From NCBI RefSeq assembly GCF_014837165.1, contig NZ_JACSPM010000001.1, forward strand, positions 1,012,304 to 1,076,303: DNA of 64,000 nucleotides. Reading direction: 5' to 3'. The notes beneath the pieces were generated by a model that saw only the letters and a program-made list of their open reading frames with translations, searched no databases and had not been told where the DNA came from. Each line of letters opens with the position of its first letter. The stretch's first letter is position 1. This document shows, piece by piece, positions 25,476 through 34,034 of this stretch. Origin of the DNA: Microbacterium gallinarum. Lineage in GTDB: Bacteria > Actinomycetota > Actinomycetes > Actinomycetales > Microbacteriaceae. A program made the translations under genes and the position numbers.

Positions 25476-26606
25476 CTAGACCTTGAGGTCCTGCTTCGGC
25501 ACCACGACCTCGCGGATGATCAGCAGGATCGACGCCATGACCGGCAGCGCGACGAGCACGCCGATCACACCCATCAGCGCGCCGCCGATCAGCGCGCCGA
25601 TGAGCACGAGGGCCGCCGGGATCGAGACGGCCCGGTTCATGACCCTGGGGCTCACGACGTACGACTCGAGCTGGATGTAGATCAGGTAGGCGATCGCGAA
25701 GATCAGCGCCTGCAGCGGACTCGTGAACAGAGCGACACCCGTGCCGATCACGAGGAAGATCACCGAGCCGAAGAGCGGGATGAGCGTCACGACGAAGGCC
25801 ACGACGGCCATGAGCGCCGGGAACGGCAACCGGATCACCACGTGCAGCACGAAGACGACGCCGGCGTTGAGGGCGGCGAGGATCACCGATCCGATGAGGG
25901 CGCTGCCGACCGAGTCGGTGATCCGCTCGGTGAGGCTCTCGAGCCGCGGCCGGCTGTGCGCCGGCGCGAGATCGTAGAACGCCCTCTTGATCGACGAGAG
26001 GGAGGAGAGGAAGTAGAGCGTGAGGGCGACGACGATGAACGACGCGGTGATGCCGCTGATGAAGGCGACACCCACGGCGAGCACACCGCCTCCGAGCGCC
26101 GCGATCGTCGACGGACTCGCGATCCACTCGCCGAGCTGCTCGAGGCCCGCGACGAGCGCGACCTGCGTGTCGGCGTTCAGCGCCGCGAACCACTCGGTCT
26201 CGGGAACGCCTGCGATCGACTCGGGGATCGCCTCGACGAACTCCGCGATCTGGGCGATGACGGGGGGCAGCACCCAGATCAGGAACCCGAGGAACAGCAG
26301 GGTGAAGCCCCCGAACACGATGGCGATCGCGCCGCCCCGCTTCACGCGACGGCGCTCGAGGCGCCGCACGATGGGATCGAGACCGACCGCCAGGAACATC
26401 GCGAGGACGATGTAGACGAGGATCGTCGAGATCGAGCCGAGCGCGCTGCCGAGCAGGAGCGCACCCAGCACGCCGAGCGTGGTGATGAAGCCGAGGGCGA
26501 GGGGCCGGTCGAGCGCCGCCAGCACGCCCAGGAAGCGCCGAGGCCGGTCTGGAAGCGGCAGGCCCTCCGCCTCGGCGACCGGACCCGGGCCCTCGGCGTC
26601 ATCCAT
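25476..26606 (-). CDS. AI-2E family transporter (PerM-like permease)
   Basis: The protein has 376 residues and about eight hydrophobic segments. The family marks are present: a long amphipathic region after helix 3 (IAQIAEFVEAIPESIAGV), the conserved FAIAYLIYIQLESYVVSPRVM segment near the end, and PAALVLIGALIGGALMGVIGVLVALPV. Members export autoinducer-2 or act as Na+/H+ antiporters; the role here is open. It converges with the FGE gene, 3 nt apart. A second AI-2E gene lies at 32836-33942. Confidence 0.9.
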   Translation of the reverse strand: MDDAEGPGPVAEAEGLPLPDRPRRFLGVLAALDRPLALGFITTLGVLGALLLGSALGSISTILVYIVLAMFLAVGLDPIVRRLERRRVKRGGAIAIVFGGFTLLFLGFLIWVLPPVIAQIAEFVEAIPESIAGVPETEWFAALNADTQVALVAGLEQLGEWIASPSTIAALGGGVLAVGVAFISGITASFIVVALTLYFLSSLSSIKRAFYDLAPAHSRPRLESLTERITDSVGSALIGSVILAALNAGVVFVLHVVIRLPFPALMAVVAFVVTLIPLFGSVIFLVIGTGVALFTSPLQALIFAIAYLIYIQLESYVVSPRVMNRAVSIPAALVLIGALIGGALMGVIGVLVALPVMASILLIIREVVVPKQDLKV

Positions 26607-26641
26607 GCGGCCATGATGGCCGCGCGCGATCGGGTTCTACG

Positions 26642-29242
26642 TCACCCGACGCGGGCGATCTCTCGGGCGTCCAGGAGGCCGAGCTCGACCGCGTGCTCGA
26701 TGGCCGCATCCCTCCCCGAGACCCCCAGCTTGCGATAGATGTGACCGAGGTGCGTCTTGACCGTGTTCGTCGACACGTAGCAGCGGGCCGCGATGTCGGC
26801 GATCGTGAGGCGGCTCGGCAGGAATGCGAGCAGCTCGAGCTCGCGCGGTGTCAGCTCCTCGAGCAGCCTGCGGTTCGGGCGACCCCCTGCGGTGCGGGCG
26901 CGGGCGATGACGAAGCGTGCGAACTCGGTGCGCCCGCCGGTGAGCTCCTCGACGAGGTCGACGACCGCGGGTCCGGCACGCAGGAACGGATACGCGAGCC
27001 ATTCCGGTGCGGCGAGCGCGAGCGCCTTCTCGAACTGCTCGCGAGCCTGCCCGCGTCGCCCTTCCAGCGCGTACGTCCAGCCGGCGACGATGGCCAGCTC
27101 GACGGACGCCAGCGGCGCCTCCGGATCGGGCTCGAAGGCGAGTCGGCGTATCCGGGCGTTCGCAGCGGCCGCCTGCCCGTCGGCGAGCAGGGCCGCGATC
27201 TCCTCGAAGTGCACCGAGGACCAGCTGGAGGAGAGGGCCAGGGCCGGCGCAGCCTGAGTCGACGTCTTTCCGTGAACGCGAACCCGCCGCAGGGCGATGG
27301 TCACGAGCCACTGGCGCACGATGGCCGGCGGGGGGCCCGGGGGCTCGACGGTCGCGAGCTGGTAGTCGTCGGGGTCGATGAGCAGCCGGATGGCGTGGCC
27401 GACCCACATCAGCTGGGTGCGCTGGTTCGCAGCCGAGCGGACGATGCCCTCAGTCAGGGCGAGCGCTCCGACATCAGGCTCGCCGCGCTGCACCGCCACG
27501 ATCGCCCGGGCGAGGTACGCGTCGGCCGGTGCGGGATGCGACAGGAGTCCCGCGCTCCGGGCGGTCTCGAGCGCTTCGTCGGAGTGGGCGGTGGCGGCCC
27601 CCAACCTGCCGTCGATCGCCTCGACCAGGGCGAGACTGCCCAGCAGGTGCACGCGGTACGGCGTGTACGCGAACCCCGGCAGTGCGATCGCCGCCGCGAG
27701 ATGCCGCCGTGCGCCGACGAGATCGCCGAGAAAGATGTGGGCGCGGCCCAGCGAACCACGCGCCAGGAACGCGAGGAACGGTTTCGAGGTGAGTCCGAGC
27801 AGATCGGGCACCTCGGCGTCGGGATGCGCCTCGAGGAGGGCGAGCGCGTCGACAGCCGCCCGCACGAACGGCTCGGGATGCGGGTGGAACTGCACGCTCG
27901 CGGCCAGGTAGGCGAGCGCGACCTGCCGCTGGCCGATCGAGAGTTCGGCGCCGGCGAGCAGAGCCTGCATCGCGTCGACCGCCACAAGGCCCCGGCCGCT
28001 CATCCCCTCGGCGATCGCCCGGAGCAGTTCGGCGTCGATGTGGGCGGCACGCACCTCGGCGGGCACGCGTTCGAGCCACCGGGCCACCGTGGCGGTGCGG
28101 GACTGCTCGAAGACCTCGCGTCCGCTCAGGAGCACGCGCTCGATGGCGCGCTCCCACTTCCTCGCGCGCAGGAGGTAGTCGACGGCGATCTCGACGTCGC
28201 CCGCATCGAGGTGCCAGTCCGCGGCGATCTCGAGCAGGCTCGTCTCGGCGCGCGGATCGTCGGCACGCAGGCGGTACAGCAGCAGATCGCGGAAGAGCCG
28301 GTGGAACCGGAACCAGCCGGGACGCTCGGGAACGGCGACGATGAACATCGAGTCGCGCTCGAGCTCCGCCAGGAACGCCGCGCCGTGGACGTCCGCGATC
28401 GCCTCGACGAGCCCGGCGCACACTTCGTCGACCACCGCCAGATGCTTGAGGGCCGAGCGGCGCGAGGGCTCGAGGGCGTCGAGCACCTCCTCGCTGAGAT
28501 AGTCCACGACCAGCCGGTCGGTGCCGGCGAGCTCGTCGACGACGCGATCGGGATCGTCGGCGAAGCGCAGGCTCAGCGCTGTGAGCTGCACGCCGACCGC
28601 CCATCCTTCGGTGCGCGCCGTCACCGCTGCGACGGCGTGCCCGCTCACCGGCTTGCCCGCGATGTGCTCGATGACCCGCGCGGTGGTGGAGTCGTCGAAG
28701 GCGAGCTCACGCTGCCGGATCTCGACGAGCCCGTGCTCGAGGCGGTGACGGCTCCAGCCGAGCTGCAGGTCGACGCGCGACGCGAAGACGGCGTGCACGT
28801 TCGGCGGCAGCAGGTCGATGAGGCGCCAGAGGTCGGTGAGGATGGAGCTCCCCGCGATGCGGTCGAGGTCGTCGAAGACGAGGACCAAGCGACCATCGAG
28901 CTCGCCGAGGCTGCCCGCGAGGTCGTCGAGGAACGCGTCGCCGAGGCGCCCCTCCGATGCTTCGAGCGGTGCGCCGGGCGCGTGCAGAGTCGGGACGACA
29001 GACCCGATCCCCTCGACGAGGCGCGCGGCGAAGGCGCCGGGCGAGTCGTCGGCGACCGTGATGTCGAACCACGCCACCGCGATGTCGGAATGGGAGTGCG
29101 CCCACTGCGACAGCAGGACGGTCTTGCCCGCGCCCGCGGGCGCGACGACCAGCGACAACGGCGATTCCATGCCGGCATCCAGCTGCCTTCGCAGCGCCGG
29201 CCGATCGACGGCGTGCGACGGGATACGACGTGATCCAGACAA
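26642..29242 (-). CDS. MalT-like ATP-dependent LuxR-family transcriptional regulator
   Basis: The protein has 866 residues in the STAND/LAL style. It has an N-terminal NTPase with Walker A APAGAGKTVLLSQW (~34-47) and Walker B RLVLVFDDLDR (~118-128). A helical arm and TPR-like region (~400-780) follow. The C-terminal LuxR helix-turn-helix reads LTPRELELLAFLPSRLTIADIAARCYVSTNTVKTHL (given as the domain's span, ~800-850). The start is TTG 29240-29242, supported by AGGGAGG upstream. It is divergent from the small-protein operon at 29391. The 23-bp box in the shared promoter region recurs upstream of 22866, which makes both operons probable targets. The inducing ligand is unknown. Confidence 0.92.
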   Translation of the reverse strand: MSGSRRIPSHAVDRPALRRQLDAGMESPLSLVVAPAGAGKTVLLSQWAHSHSDIAVAWFDITVADDSPGAFAARLVEGIGSVVPTLHAPGAPLEASEGRLGDAFLDDLAGSLGELDGRLVLVFDDLDRIAGSSILTDLWRLIDLLPPNVHAVFASRVDLQLGWSRHRLEHGLVEIRQRELAFDDSTTARVIEHIAGKPVSGHAVAAVTARTEGWAVGVQLTALSLRFADDPDRVVDELAGTDRLVVDYLSEEVLDALEPSRRSALKHLAVVDEVCAGLVEAIADVHGAAFLAELERDSMFIVAVPERPGWFRFHRLFRDLLLYRLRADDPRAETSLLEIAADWHLDAGDVEIAVDYLLRARKWERAIERVLLSGREVFEQSRTATVARWLERVPAEVRAAHIDAELLRAIAEGMSGRGLVAVDAMQALLAGAELSIGQRQVALAYLAASVQFHPHPEPFVRAAVDALALLEAHPDAEVPDLLGLTSKPFLAFLARGSLGRAHIFLGDLVGARRHLAAAIALPGFAYTPYRVHLLGSLALVEAIDGRLGAATAHSDEALETARSAGLLSHPAPADAYLARAIVAVQRGEPDVGALALTEGIVRSAANQRTQLMWVGHAIRLLIDPDDYQLATVEPPGPPPAIVRQWLVTIALRRVRVHGKTSTQAAPALALSSSWSSVHFEEIAALLADGQAAAANARIRRLAFEPDPEAPLASVELAIVAGWTYALEGRRGQAREQFEKALALAAPEWLAYPFLRAGPAVVDLVEELTGGRTEFARFVIARARTAGGRPNRRLLEELTPRELELLAFLPSRLTIADIAARCYVSTNTVKTHLGHIYRKLGVSGRDAAIEHAVELGLLDAREIARVG

Positions 29243-29280
29243 CCCCTGAGCCTCCCTGGCGAGGTGGGCGTGAGCTCGGG

Positions 29281-29303
29281 GGAATCATCCCACAGGGGTG
29301 ACG
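29281..29303 (+). promoter_or_regulatory. 23-bp promoter box shared with 22782-22804
   Basis: GGAATC-A-TCCC-ACAG-GGGTGACG (hyphens added) sits 38 nt from the regulator's TTG start and ~21 nt before a -10-like GACAAT (29325-29330). A weaker relative, GAATCGATCC...TGACG, occurs at about 29676-29695 before the PLDc_N gene. Confidence 0.55.
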
Positions 29304-29390
29304 TGTGCGCGAGAGACCCGCGGTGACAATGTCGGCAGCGTTCACCGGGACGACACCCGCAGAAGCGCGATCCCCTCCGAGAGGTCCGTG

Positions 29391-29651
29391 ATGACGCCCC
29401 AGGTCGTGTGCATCCTGCTCCGAGGACGCCTCGGCCCCGCGCTCGTGGCGGCACTCGACGGCTTCGACGTCCGCACGACCGACGACGGCTGCACCCGGGT
29501 CGTGGGCCGCGTGCCCGACCAGGCGAAGCTCATCGGCCTGCTCGACATGTTCGACGAACTCCACATCGAAGTCGTATCGGTCAACCCCGTGCCCGACGCC
29601 GTCGACGATTCACCCGCTCAGGGTGACGTCGCGCCCGGTCCGCCCTCGTAG
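29391..29651 (+). CDS. Small α/β protein, paralogue of the product of 22866-23078
   Basis: The protein has 86 residues from ATG 29391, preceded by GAGAGG. Residues 1-65 align with the 70-residue protein at 22866, including GRLGPALVAALDGFDV, DDGC and ELHIEVVSVNPV. The last ~20 residues are an acidic and Pro-rich tail absent from the paralogue. It leads an operon of four small stress-type genes (29391, 29705, 30116, 30547) divergent from the MalT-like regulator. No known family is recognised. Its promoter box argues that both paralogues are induced together. Confidence 0.75.
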   Translation: MTPQVVCILLRGRLGPALVAALDGFDVRTTDDGCTRVVGRVPDQAKLIGLLDMFDELHIEVVSVNPVPDAVDDSPAQGDVAPGPPS

Positions 29652-29704
29652 TTTCGCAACTGCGGCGGGTGAATCGATCCGCCCTTGACGATTGGCTGGA
29701 AACA

Positions 29705-30091
29705 ATGGATCTCTGGAGTTGGGTCGCCTGGTTCTTCTGGGTCTTCGTGTTCGTCGCGTACCTGATGGTGCTGTTCTCGATCCTCGGCGACCTGTTCCGC
29801 GATCACACCCTCAGCGGGTGGTGGAAGGCCGTCTGGATCATCTTCCTGATCTTCGTGCCGTTCCTGACCGCGCTGGTCTACCTGATCGCCCGGGGCACGG
29901 GCATGCAGAAGCGCGCGATGGACCAGGCCACCGAGATGCGCAAGCAGCAGGATGAGTACATCCGGGCCACCGCAGGCAGCGGCGGAGGCAGTGCCACCGA
30001 CGACATCGCCAAGGCCAAGTCGCTGCTCGACTCCGGCGCGATCTCGCAGGCCGAGTTCGACGCGCTCAAGGCGAAGGCACTCGCGGGCTGA
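29705..30091 (+). CDS. PLDc_N plus SHOCT domain membrane protein
   Basis: The protein has 128 residues from ATG 29705. Two membrane helices (WSWVAWFFWVFVFVAYLMVL and the segment following GWWKAVWIIFLIFVPF) match the PLDc_N module found at the N-terminus of cardiolipin synthases, which is encoded separately at 23090. A linker and a C-terminal SHOCT motif follow (DIAKAKSLLDSGAISQAEFDALKAKAL). SHOCT proteins are thought to mediate oligomerisation. Second gene of the 29391 operon. The enzyme domain of phospholipase D is absent. Confidence 0.85.
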   Translation: MDLWSWVAWFFWVFVFVAYLMVLFSILGDLFRDHTLSGWWKAVWIIFLIFVPFLTALVYLIARGTGMQKRAMDQATEMRKQQDEYIRATAGSGGGSATDDIAKAKSLLDSGAISQAEFDALKAKALAG

Positions 30092-30115
30092 GGCTCGGCA
30101 GAGGAGGATGACGTC

Positions 30116-30535
30116 ATGACGACCTTCGATTACGGCCCGATCGAGTTCTACGCGATCGGATTCGACGGCGACAAGCCCGGTCCCGGCATCCTGCAGGCGG
30201 TCGACGACCTCGTCGCCACCGGCACGATCAACGTCCTCGACCTCGTCTTCGCGACGCGGTCGCCCGAGGGCGAGCTCACCGTGATGGAGCTGTCCGACAC
30301 GACGGACGACGGCGGAGTGCCGGCCCTCGACCTCGCCGGGCTGGCGGGGATGGAAGACATCGAGGCGCTCGCCGAACAGGTTCCGCCCGGGACCTCCGCG
30401 GCGATCCTCGTCGTCGAACTGCTGTGGGCCAAGGCGTTCGCGGCGGCGCTCTACGACGCCGGCGGCGCCGTCATCGCCCGCGAGGGCATCCCGGCGCCGG
30501 TCGTCAATGCGTTCCTCGCCGAGAACGCCGACTGA
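30116..30535 (+). CDS. DUF6325 family protein
   Basis: The protein has 139 residues. It begins FDYGPIEFYAIGFDGDKPGPGILQAV, then VLDLVFATRSPEGELTVMEL, and ends with an Ala-rich hydrophobic helix region (AAILVVELLWAKAFAAALYDAGG). This layout fits the DUF6325 family, in which small acidic proteins occur beside SHOCT proteins in actinobacteria. A strong ribosome site, AGGAGG, precedes the ATG. Third gene of the 29391 operon. The molecular function is unknown. Confidence 0.8.
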   Translation: MTTFDYGPIEFYAIGFDGDKPGPGILQAVDDLVATGTINVLDLVFATRSPEGELTVMELSDTTDDGGVPALDLAGLAGMEDIEALAEQVPPGTSAAILVVELLWAKAFAAALYDAGGAVIAREGIPAPVVNAFLAENAD

Positions 30536-30546
30536 AGGAGGCAGAC

Positions 30547-30894
30547 ATGATGCGCAGAGTGGGCCGTCCCGGCCTCATCGGAATGGCGGCACGTACCGCG
30601 GTCGTCGCGGGCACCGCGACCGCCGTCTCGGGGAGCGTGGCGCGGCACCAGCAGAACAAGGCGAACGAGCAGTACGAGCAGCAGGCGTACGAGGCCCAGC
30701 AGCAGCAGGCGGCGATGGACGCCGCTGCCGCGCAGGCCGTCGCCAACGCTCAGGCGGCAGCGCCGCCCGCCGCGGCGCCGGCCGCAGGCGGCGACGACAT
30801 GATGGCGAAGCTCACGCAGCTCGCCACCCTGCACTCGCAGGGCATCCTGTCGGACGAGGAGTTCGCGGCCGCCAAGGCCAAGCTCCTGTCCTGA
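30547..30894 (+). CDS. SHOCT-domain protein with Gln/Ala-rich linker
   Basis: The protein has 115 residues from ATG 30547, 6 nt after AAGGAGG. A weakly hydrophobic Ala/Val segment (AARTAVVAGTATAVSGSVA) is followed by a Gln/Ala-rich linker (~40-75) and a C-terminal SHOCT motif (MAKLTQLATLHSQGILSDEEFAAAKAKLL). It is a typical partner of DUF6325 genes. Last gene of the operon, followed by a hairpin terminator. The role is probably in membrane-linked assembly; this is inference. Confidence 0.85.
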   Translation: MMRRVGRPGLIGMAARTAVVAGTATAVSGSVARHQQNKANEQYEQQAYEAQQQQAAMDAAAAQAVANAQAAAPPAAAPAAGGDDMMAKLTQLATLHSQGILSDEEFAAAKAKLLS

Positions 30895-30915
30895 CAGCGC
30901 CGATCGAACGCCGGG

Positions 30916-30939
30916 GGCCGCATCCGCGAGGGTGCGGCC
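30916..30939. terminator. Hairpin terminator after the SHOCT operon
   Basis: GGCCGCA (30916-30922) pairs with TGCGGCC (30933-30939), between the SHOCT gene and the convergent channel gene. Confidence 0.6.
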
Positions 30940-31003
30940 TTCGGCGTTTCGGTGACGCCGGGTCAGCGCTCTTCAGCGTTTCGGTGACGCCGGCTCAGCG
31001 CCC
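30940..31003. repeat. Tandem duplication of a 32-nt segment
   Basis: 30940-30971 and 30972-31003 differ at four positions and share GCGTTTCGGTGACGCCGG and TCAGCGC. The second copy includes the stop codon of the potassium-channel gene (30995-30997). The first copy gives an alternative stop position if the frame shifts. Probably replication slippage. Confidence 0.8.
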
Positions 31004-31714
31004 TTCGGCATCCCCCTCCGCGGCGGGCCTGCTCAGCGCCTCCACCTTGGCGAGCAGCTGACGCATCTGGCCGCGGGTCGCGGGCTCCGCGTCGTCGTGG
31101 TCGCGGGCGGCGCGCTCGAAGATCCACGAGGCGAGCGTGGCGGTGATGATGCCTGAGAGCGCGATGCCGCTGAACATCACGCCGGTCCCGACGGCGCGCC
31201 CCATCCACGTGACCGGGAAGAAATCGCCGTAGCCGGTCGTCGTGATCGTCACACACGACCACCAGACCGCGACGGGGAAGCTGGTGATGTTGGCGTCGGG
31301 CGACGACCGCTCGGCTTCGAGCACGGCGAGCGACGCGATGTAGATCAGCAGGACACCCGCACCGGCGCCGTAGACCATGATCTGCGTGCGCAGGCGGCTG
31401 CCCGCCGATGGGCGCATGCCGGGCACGTGGGTGAGGACGCGCAACAGCAGCACCAGGCGGAACACGGGGATGAGGGTGATCGCGAGGGTGCCCAGGTGCG
31501 TGCGGAACCAGACCCGGCGGTCCTTCGCGAGCGACAGCCTCACCACGTAGTCGACGATGAACAGCGCCCACGTCGCGACGATCACCGTCGTCACCAGGAC
31601 GTGGGCGACTCCTTCGAGGCCGCCGATGACGCGCCACGAGTACGCGATCAGGTAGACGAGGGATGCGAGTACGAGCGGCACTTGTGTGCGGCGATGCCAG
31701 GTCTTCTCGTCCAC
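30995..31714 (-). CDS. Voltage-gated-like potassium/ion channel
   Basis: The protein has 239 residues. The N-terminal helices resemble a voltage-sensor-like bundle with a short basic helix (FRLVLLLRVL). The pore module is SFPVAVWWSCVTITTTGYGDFFP, with the TTGYGD selectivity filter, followed by the inner helix. The cytoplasmic C-terminus ends in a short coiled segment (GQMRQLLAKVEALSRP). It likely conducts K+ across the plasma membrane. The start is GTG 31712-31714. The gene is encoded next to the membrane-stress operon and converges on it. Confidence 0.9.
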   Translation of the reverse strand: MDEKTWHRRTQVPLVLASLVYLIAYSWRVIGGLEGVAHVLVTTVIVATWALFIVDYVVRLSLAKDRRVWFRTHLGTLAITLIPVFRLVLLLRVLTHVPGMRPSAGSRLRTQIMVYGAGAGVLLIYIASLAVLEAERSSPDANITSFPVAVWWSCVTITTTGYGDFFPVTWMGRAVGTGVMFSGIALSGIITATLASWIFERAARDHDDAEPATRGQMRQLLAKVEALSRPAAEGDAEGR

Positions 31715-31762
31715 ACGCGCATCATCCCGCAGTACACGCGACTCCCCGCGGGGGCGCGCGGG

Positions 31763-32839
31763 TCAGGAGGCCGAGCGGGCGTCCTGCTCGAGCGCGGCGG
31801 CGTTGCGGATGAACAGCACGATCCAGGTGAACACGAGGATGCCCGCGACGAGCTCCACGGCGGTCAGCGTGTAGTAGCCGACGAGGAAGAACACGGCGAG
31901 CACGAGCGTGACCGCGAGGAACAGCCAGCCGATGAGGATGAAGGGGCGCGGCATCCCGGTGATCCACCTCGGAAGTCCGATGACGAGCACGCCGTACGCG
32001 ACGACCATGCCCGACGCGACGGCGGTGTGGATGCCGAAGAACACGTTGACGGGGAAGACGCCGACGAGCGCGAGGAAGACGCCCACGACGATCAGGCATA
32101 CGCGCACGCGGCCGATGCCCACCGGATTGGCCGTAGGGATGCCGCGCGTCGCGTAGCGCGCGAGGGTCGTCACGAGGAAGCCGGCGACGATGAGCGTGAG
32201 GTTGAACGCGAGCGCCGACACGTTCGTGGTCATGCCGAGCGCGCTCAGGTTGTCCTTCCACCAGTTCGGGTCGCTCGCGGTCAGCATGCTCGCGAGCACG
32301 CCCAGTGCCAGGAAGACGGCGAGCACTGCGGCCAGCAGCTGCAGGTCCATATGAGTCGCCGAGAAGAACGCCAGGTACGCCGTCATCGCGGCCGCCGCGC
32401 CGGCGAGGATCAGCACCGGCAGGGCGAACACCTCGGCACCGATGAACGCGCGCTCGAGCGTCACGGCGAGGATCGTCCAGCCCAGCAGCGCGATCACGGC
32501 GTGCGCGATCGCGAGGGCGACGATGTCGAGCACGTCGAGCACGCGGACGCGCCCGTTCGGCCCACGGTCATGGAGCAGCCAGCGTCCGGCGATCACCGCG
32601 ACGAACGCGACCACCGCGGATGCGACGGCGGCGAACTGGCCGATCGAGTCCGGACCGGAGATCGGCGCCGGCTGGAGGCCGAAGGCGACCGCGGCGATGA
32701 CCGCCGCGACGACGAAGGCGACCGCGGCGATGCCGATCGCGAGGGATTCAAGCGACCTCTCGCTGGTGCTGTCGAGGATCCGGGATGCCGCGTTCCCGCG
32801 CCGTGTCGCGGGTTCGTGGTCGATGGTGCTCTCGGTCAT
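31763..32839 (-). CDS. Multi-helix membrane protein, possibly DUF998-like
   Basis: The protein has 358 residues from ATG 32837-32839 (ribosome site GGAGG). About ten hydrophobic helices are visible. The segment DPNWWKDNLSALGMTTNVSALAFN resembles the DUF998 pattern, in which a helix is followed by a conserved S-x-LG; this is a tentative assignment. The N-terminal ~30 residues are polar. Its ATG overlaps the stop of the AI-2E gene (ATGA), so they are coexpressed. The function is unknown. Confidence 0.6.
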   Translation of the reverse strand: MTESTIDHEPATRRGNAASRILDSTSERSLESLAIGIAAVAFVVAAVIAAVAFGLQPAPISGPDSIGQFAAVASAVVAFVAVIAGRWLLHDRGPNGRVRVLDVLDIVALAIAHAVIALLGWTILAVTLERAFIGAEVFALPVLILAGAAAAMTAYLAFFSATHMDLQLLAAVLAVFLALGVLASMLTASDPNWWKDNLSALGMTTNVSALAFNLTLIVAGFLVTTLARYATRGIPTANPVGIGRVRVCLIVVGVFLALVGVFPVNVFFGIHTAVASGMVVAYGVLVIGLPRWITGMPRPFILIGWLFLAVTLVLAVFFLVGYYTLTAVELVAGILVFTWIVLFIRNAAALEQDARSAS

Positions 32840-33942
32840 GGCCGCCTCCGTGGCTGGGTCGACGAGGGATCGGGATCGGGCGGTGGCACGGCTGAGCGAT
32901 CGCCCGAGAGCCAGCGCAGCCAGTGCGACTGCGGGTCGCCCTCGAGCACGAGCGTGCGGACGAACAGCGTGAGCGGGATGGAGAGGATCGCCCCGAGCGG
33001 GCCGATGACGAAGGTCCAGAAGATGACCGAGAAGAAGCTCAGAGTGAGGCTCAGATCGACGGCGTCGCTGACGAACTTGGGCTGCACCAGCACCTGCAGC
33101 ACGACGTTCACGACGCAGTAGATCGCGATGACGGCGAGCAGCATGGGCCAGCCGCCCACGACGAACGCGAGCACGGCCGGCGGGATCAGGCCGAGAACGA
33201 AGCCGATGTTGGGGATGAAGTTGGTGACGAACGCGAGAATCGCCCATACGAGCGGCGCGGGCACGCCGAGCCACAGCAGCGCGAAGCCGTCGATGATGGC
33301 GACGATCGCACCGAAGGTGGCGTTGACCACGTAGTAGCGGCGCACCCCCGTGTTGAGCCGCTGGATGCGCGCGAGTGTCGGCGCCTTCGCGCGCCCGAAG
33401 ACCCGGCCCGCATCCCGATAGCGCGCGGCGTCGGCAGCCATGAAGATGATGTACGCGACGACGAAGAAGAGCGCGGTCGCGACGCCGAGCACCGCCCCGC
33501 CGAGGCTCGACGCCAGGCCGACGAGCGTCTCGGGATCGAGCACGGCGGCCGCGGCATCCGCTGCCTGATCATCGAGGCCGACCGACCGCAGCCAGCCGAG
33601 GAAGCTCTGCACGCTGTCCTGCAGTTCGTCGGAGAACTCACCGACGAGGCGCGCGAACTGCGTGCCGGCCAGCCACAGCAGCGCGCCCATCACGGCGAGC
33701 ACCAGATACGCCACCAGGATGACGGCGGTGGTGCCCGTCCAGTGCGGCCAGCCGCGGCGCTCCAGCGGCCGGCGTACCGGCTCGCAGATCACCACCAGGA
33801 CGATCGCCAGCGCGAGGGGCCCGACGAGCTCGCGCGCGAAGTACACGCCCGTGAGCACGATGACCGCGGCCGCGAGACCGAGCACGGTCCGCGTGCTCGA
33901 CGACAGCAGCGGCGGCGGCGGTTCTGCTGCGGCGCGGGTCAC
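32836..33942 (-). CDS. AI-2E family transporter (PerM-like permease)
   Basis: The protein has 368 residues from GTG 33940-33942. The hydrophobic helices follow the AI-2E pattern, with an amphipathic stretch (RLVGEFSDELQDSVQSFLGWL) and the conserved VLQVLVQPKFVSDAVDLSLTL near the end. The C-terminus is Pro-rich. A -10 box TACCCT (complement of 33949-33954) ends 6 nt before the GTG, so the transcript is probably leaderless. It is followed by the DUF998-like gene with a 4-nt overlap. Paralogous in type to the gene at 25476, but clearly diverged. Confidence 0.88.
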   Translation of the reverse strand: MTRAAAEPPPPLLSSSTRTVLGLAAAVIVLTGVYFARELVGPLALAIVLVVICEPVRRPLERRGWPHWTGTTAVILVAYLVLAVMGALLWLAGTQFARLVGEFSDELQDSVQSFLGWLRSVGLDDQAADAAAAVLDPETLVGLASSLGGAVLGVATALFFVVAYIIFMAADAARYRDAGRVFGRAKAPTLARIQRLNTGVRRYYVVNATFGAIVAIIDGFALLWLGVPAPLVWAILAFVTNFIPNIGFVLGLIPPAVLAFVVGGWPMLLAVIAIYCVVNVVLQVLVQPKFVSDAVDLSLTLSFFSVIFWTFVIGPLGAILSIPLTLFVRTLVLEGDPQSHWLRWLSGDRSAVPPPDPDPSSTQPRRRP

Positions 33943-34034
33943 GCGGCCAGGGTACCGACGGCGGGGCTCGACGCCGCGCATTTCATCCCCGAAGTCACCC
34001 CCCGCGCGGCGACGGACGGTGCCACACTGACGAC

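Noticed and set aside
26693..29233. 846-residue plus-strand ORF opposite the MalT-like regulator
   Set aside because: It is an antisense shadow of the high-GC regulator gene, whose frame has clear Walker and LuxR motifs.
29298..29390. Extension of the small paralogue to GTG/ATG-like starts at 29298
   Set aside because: It would run through the promoter box; the paralogue at 22866 aligns from the residue after ATG 29391.
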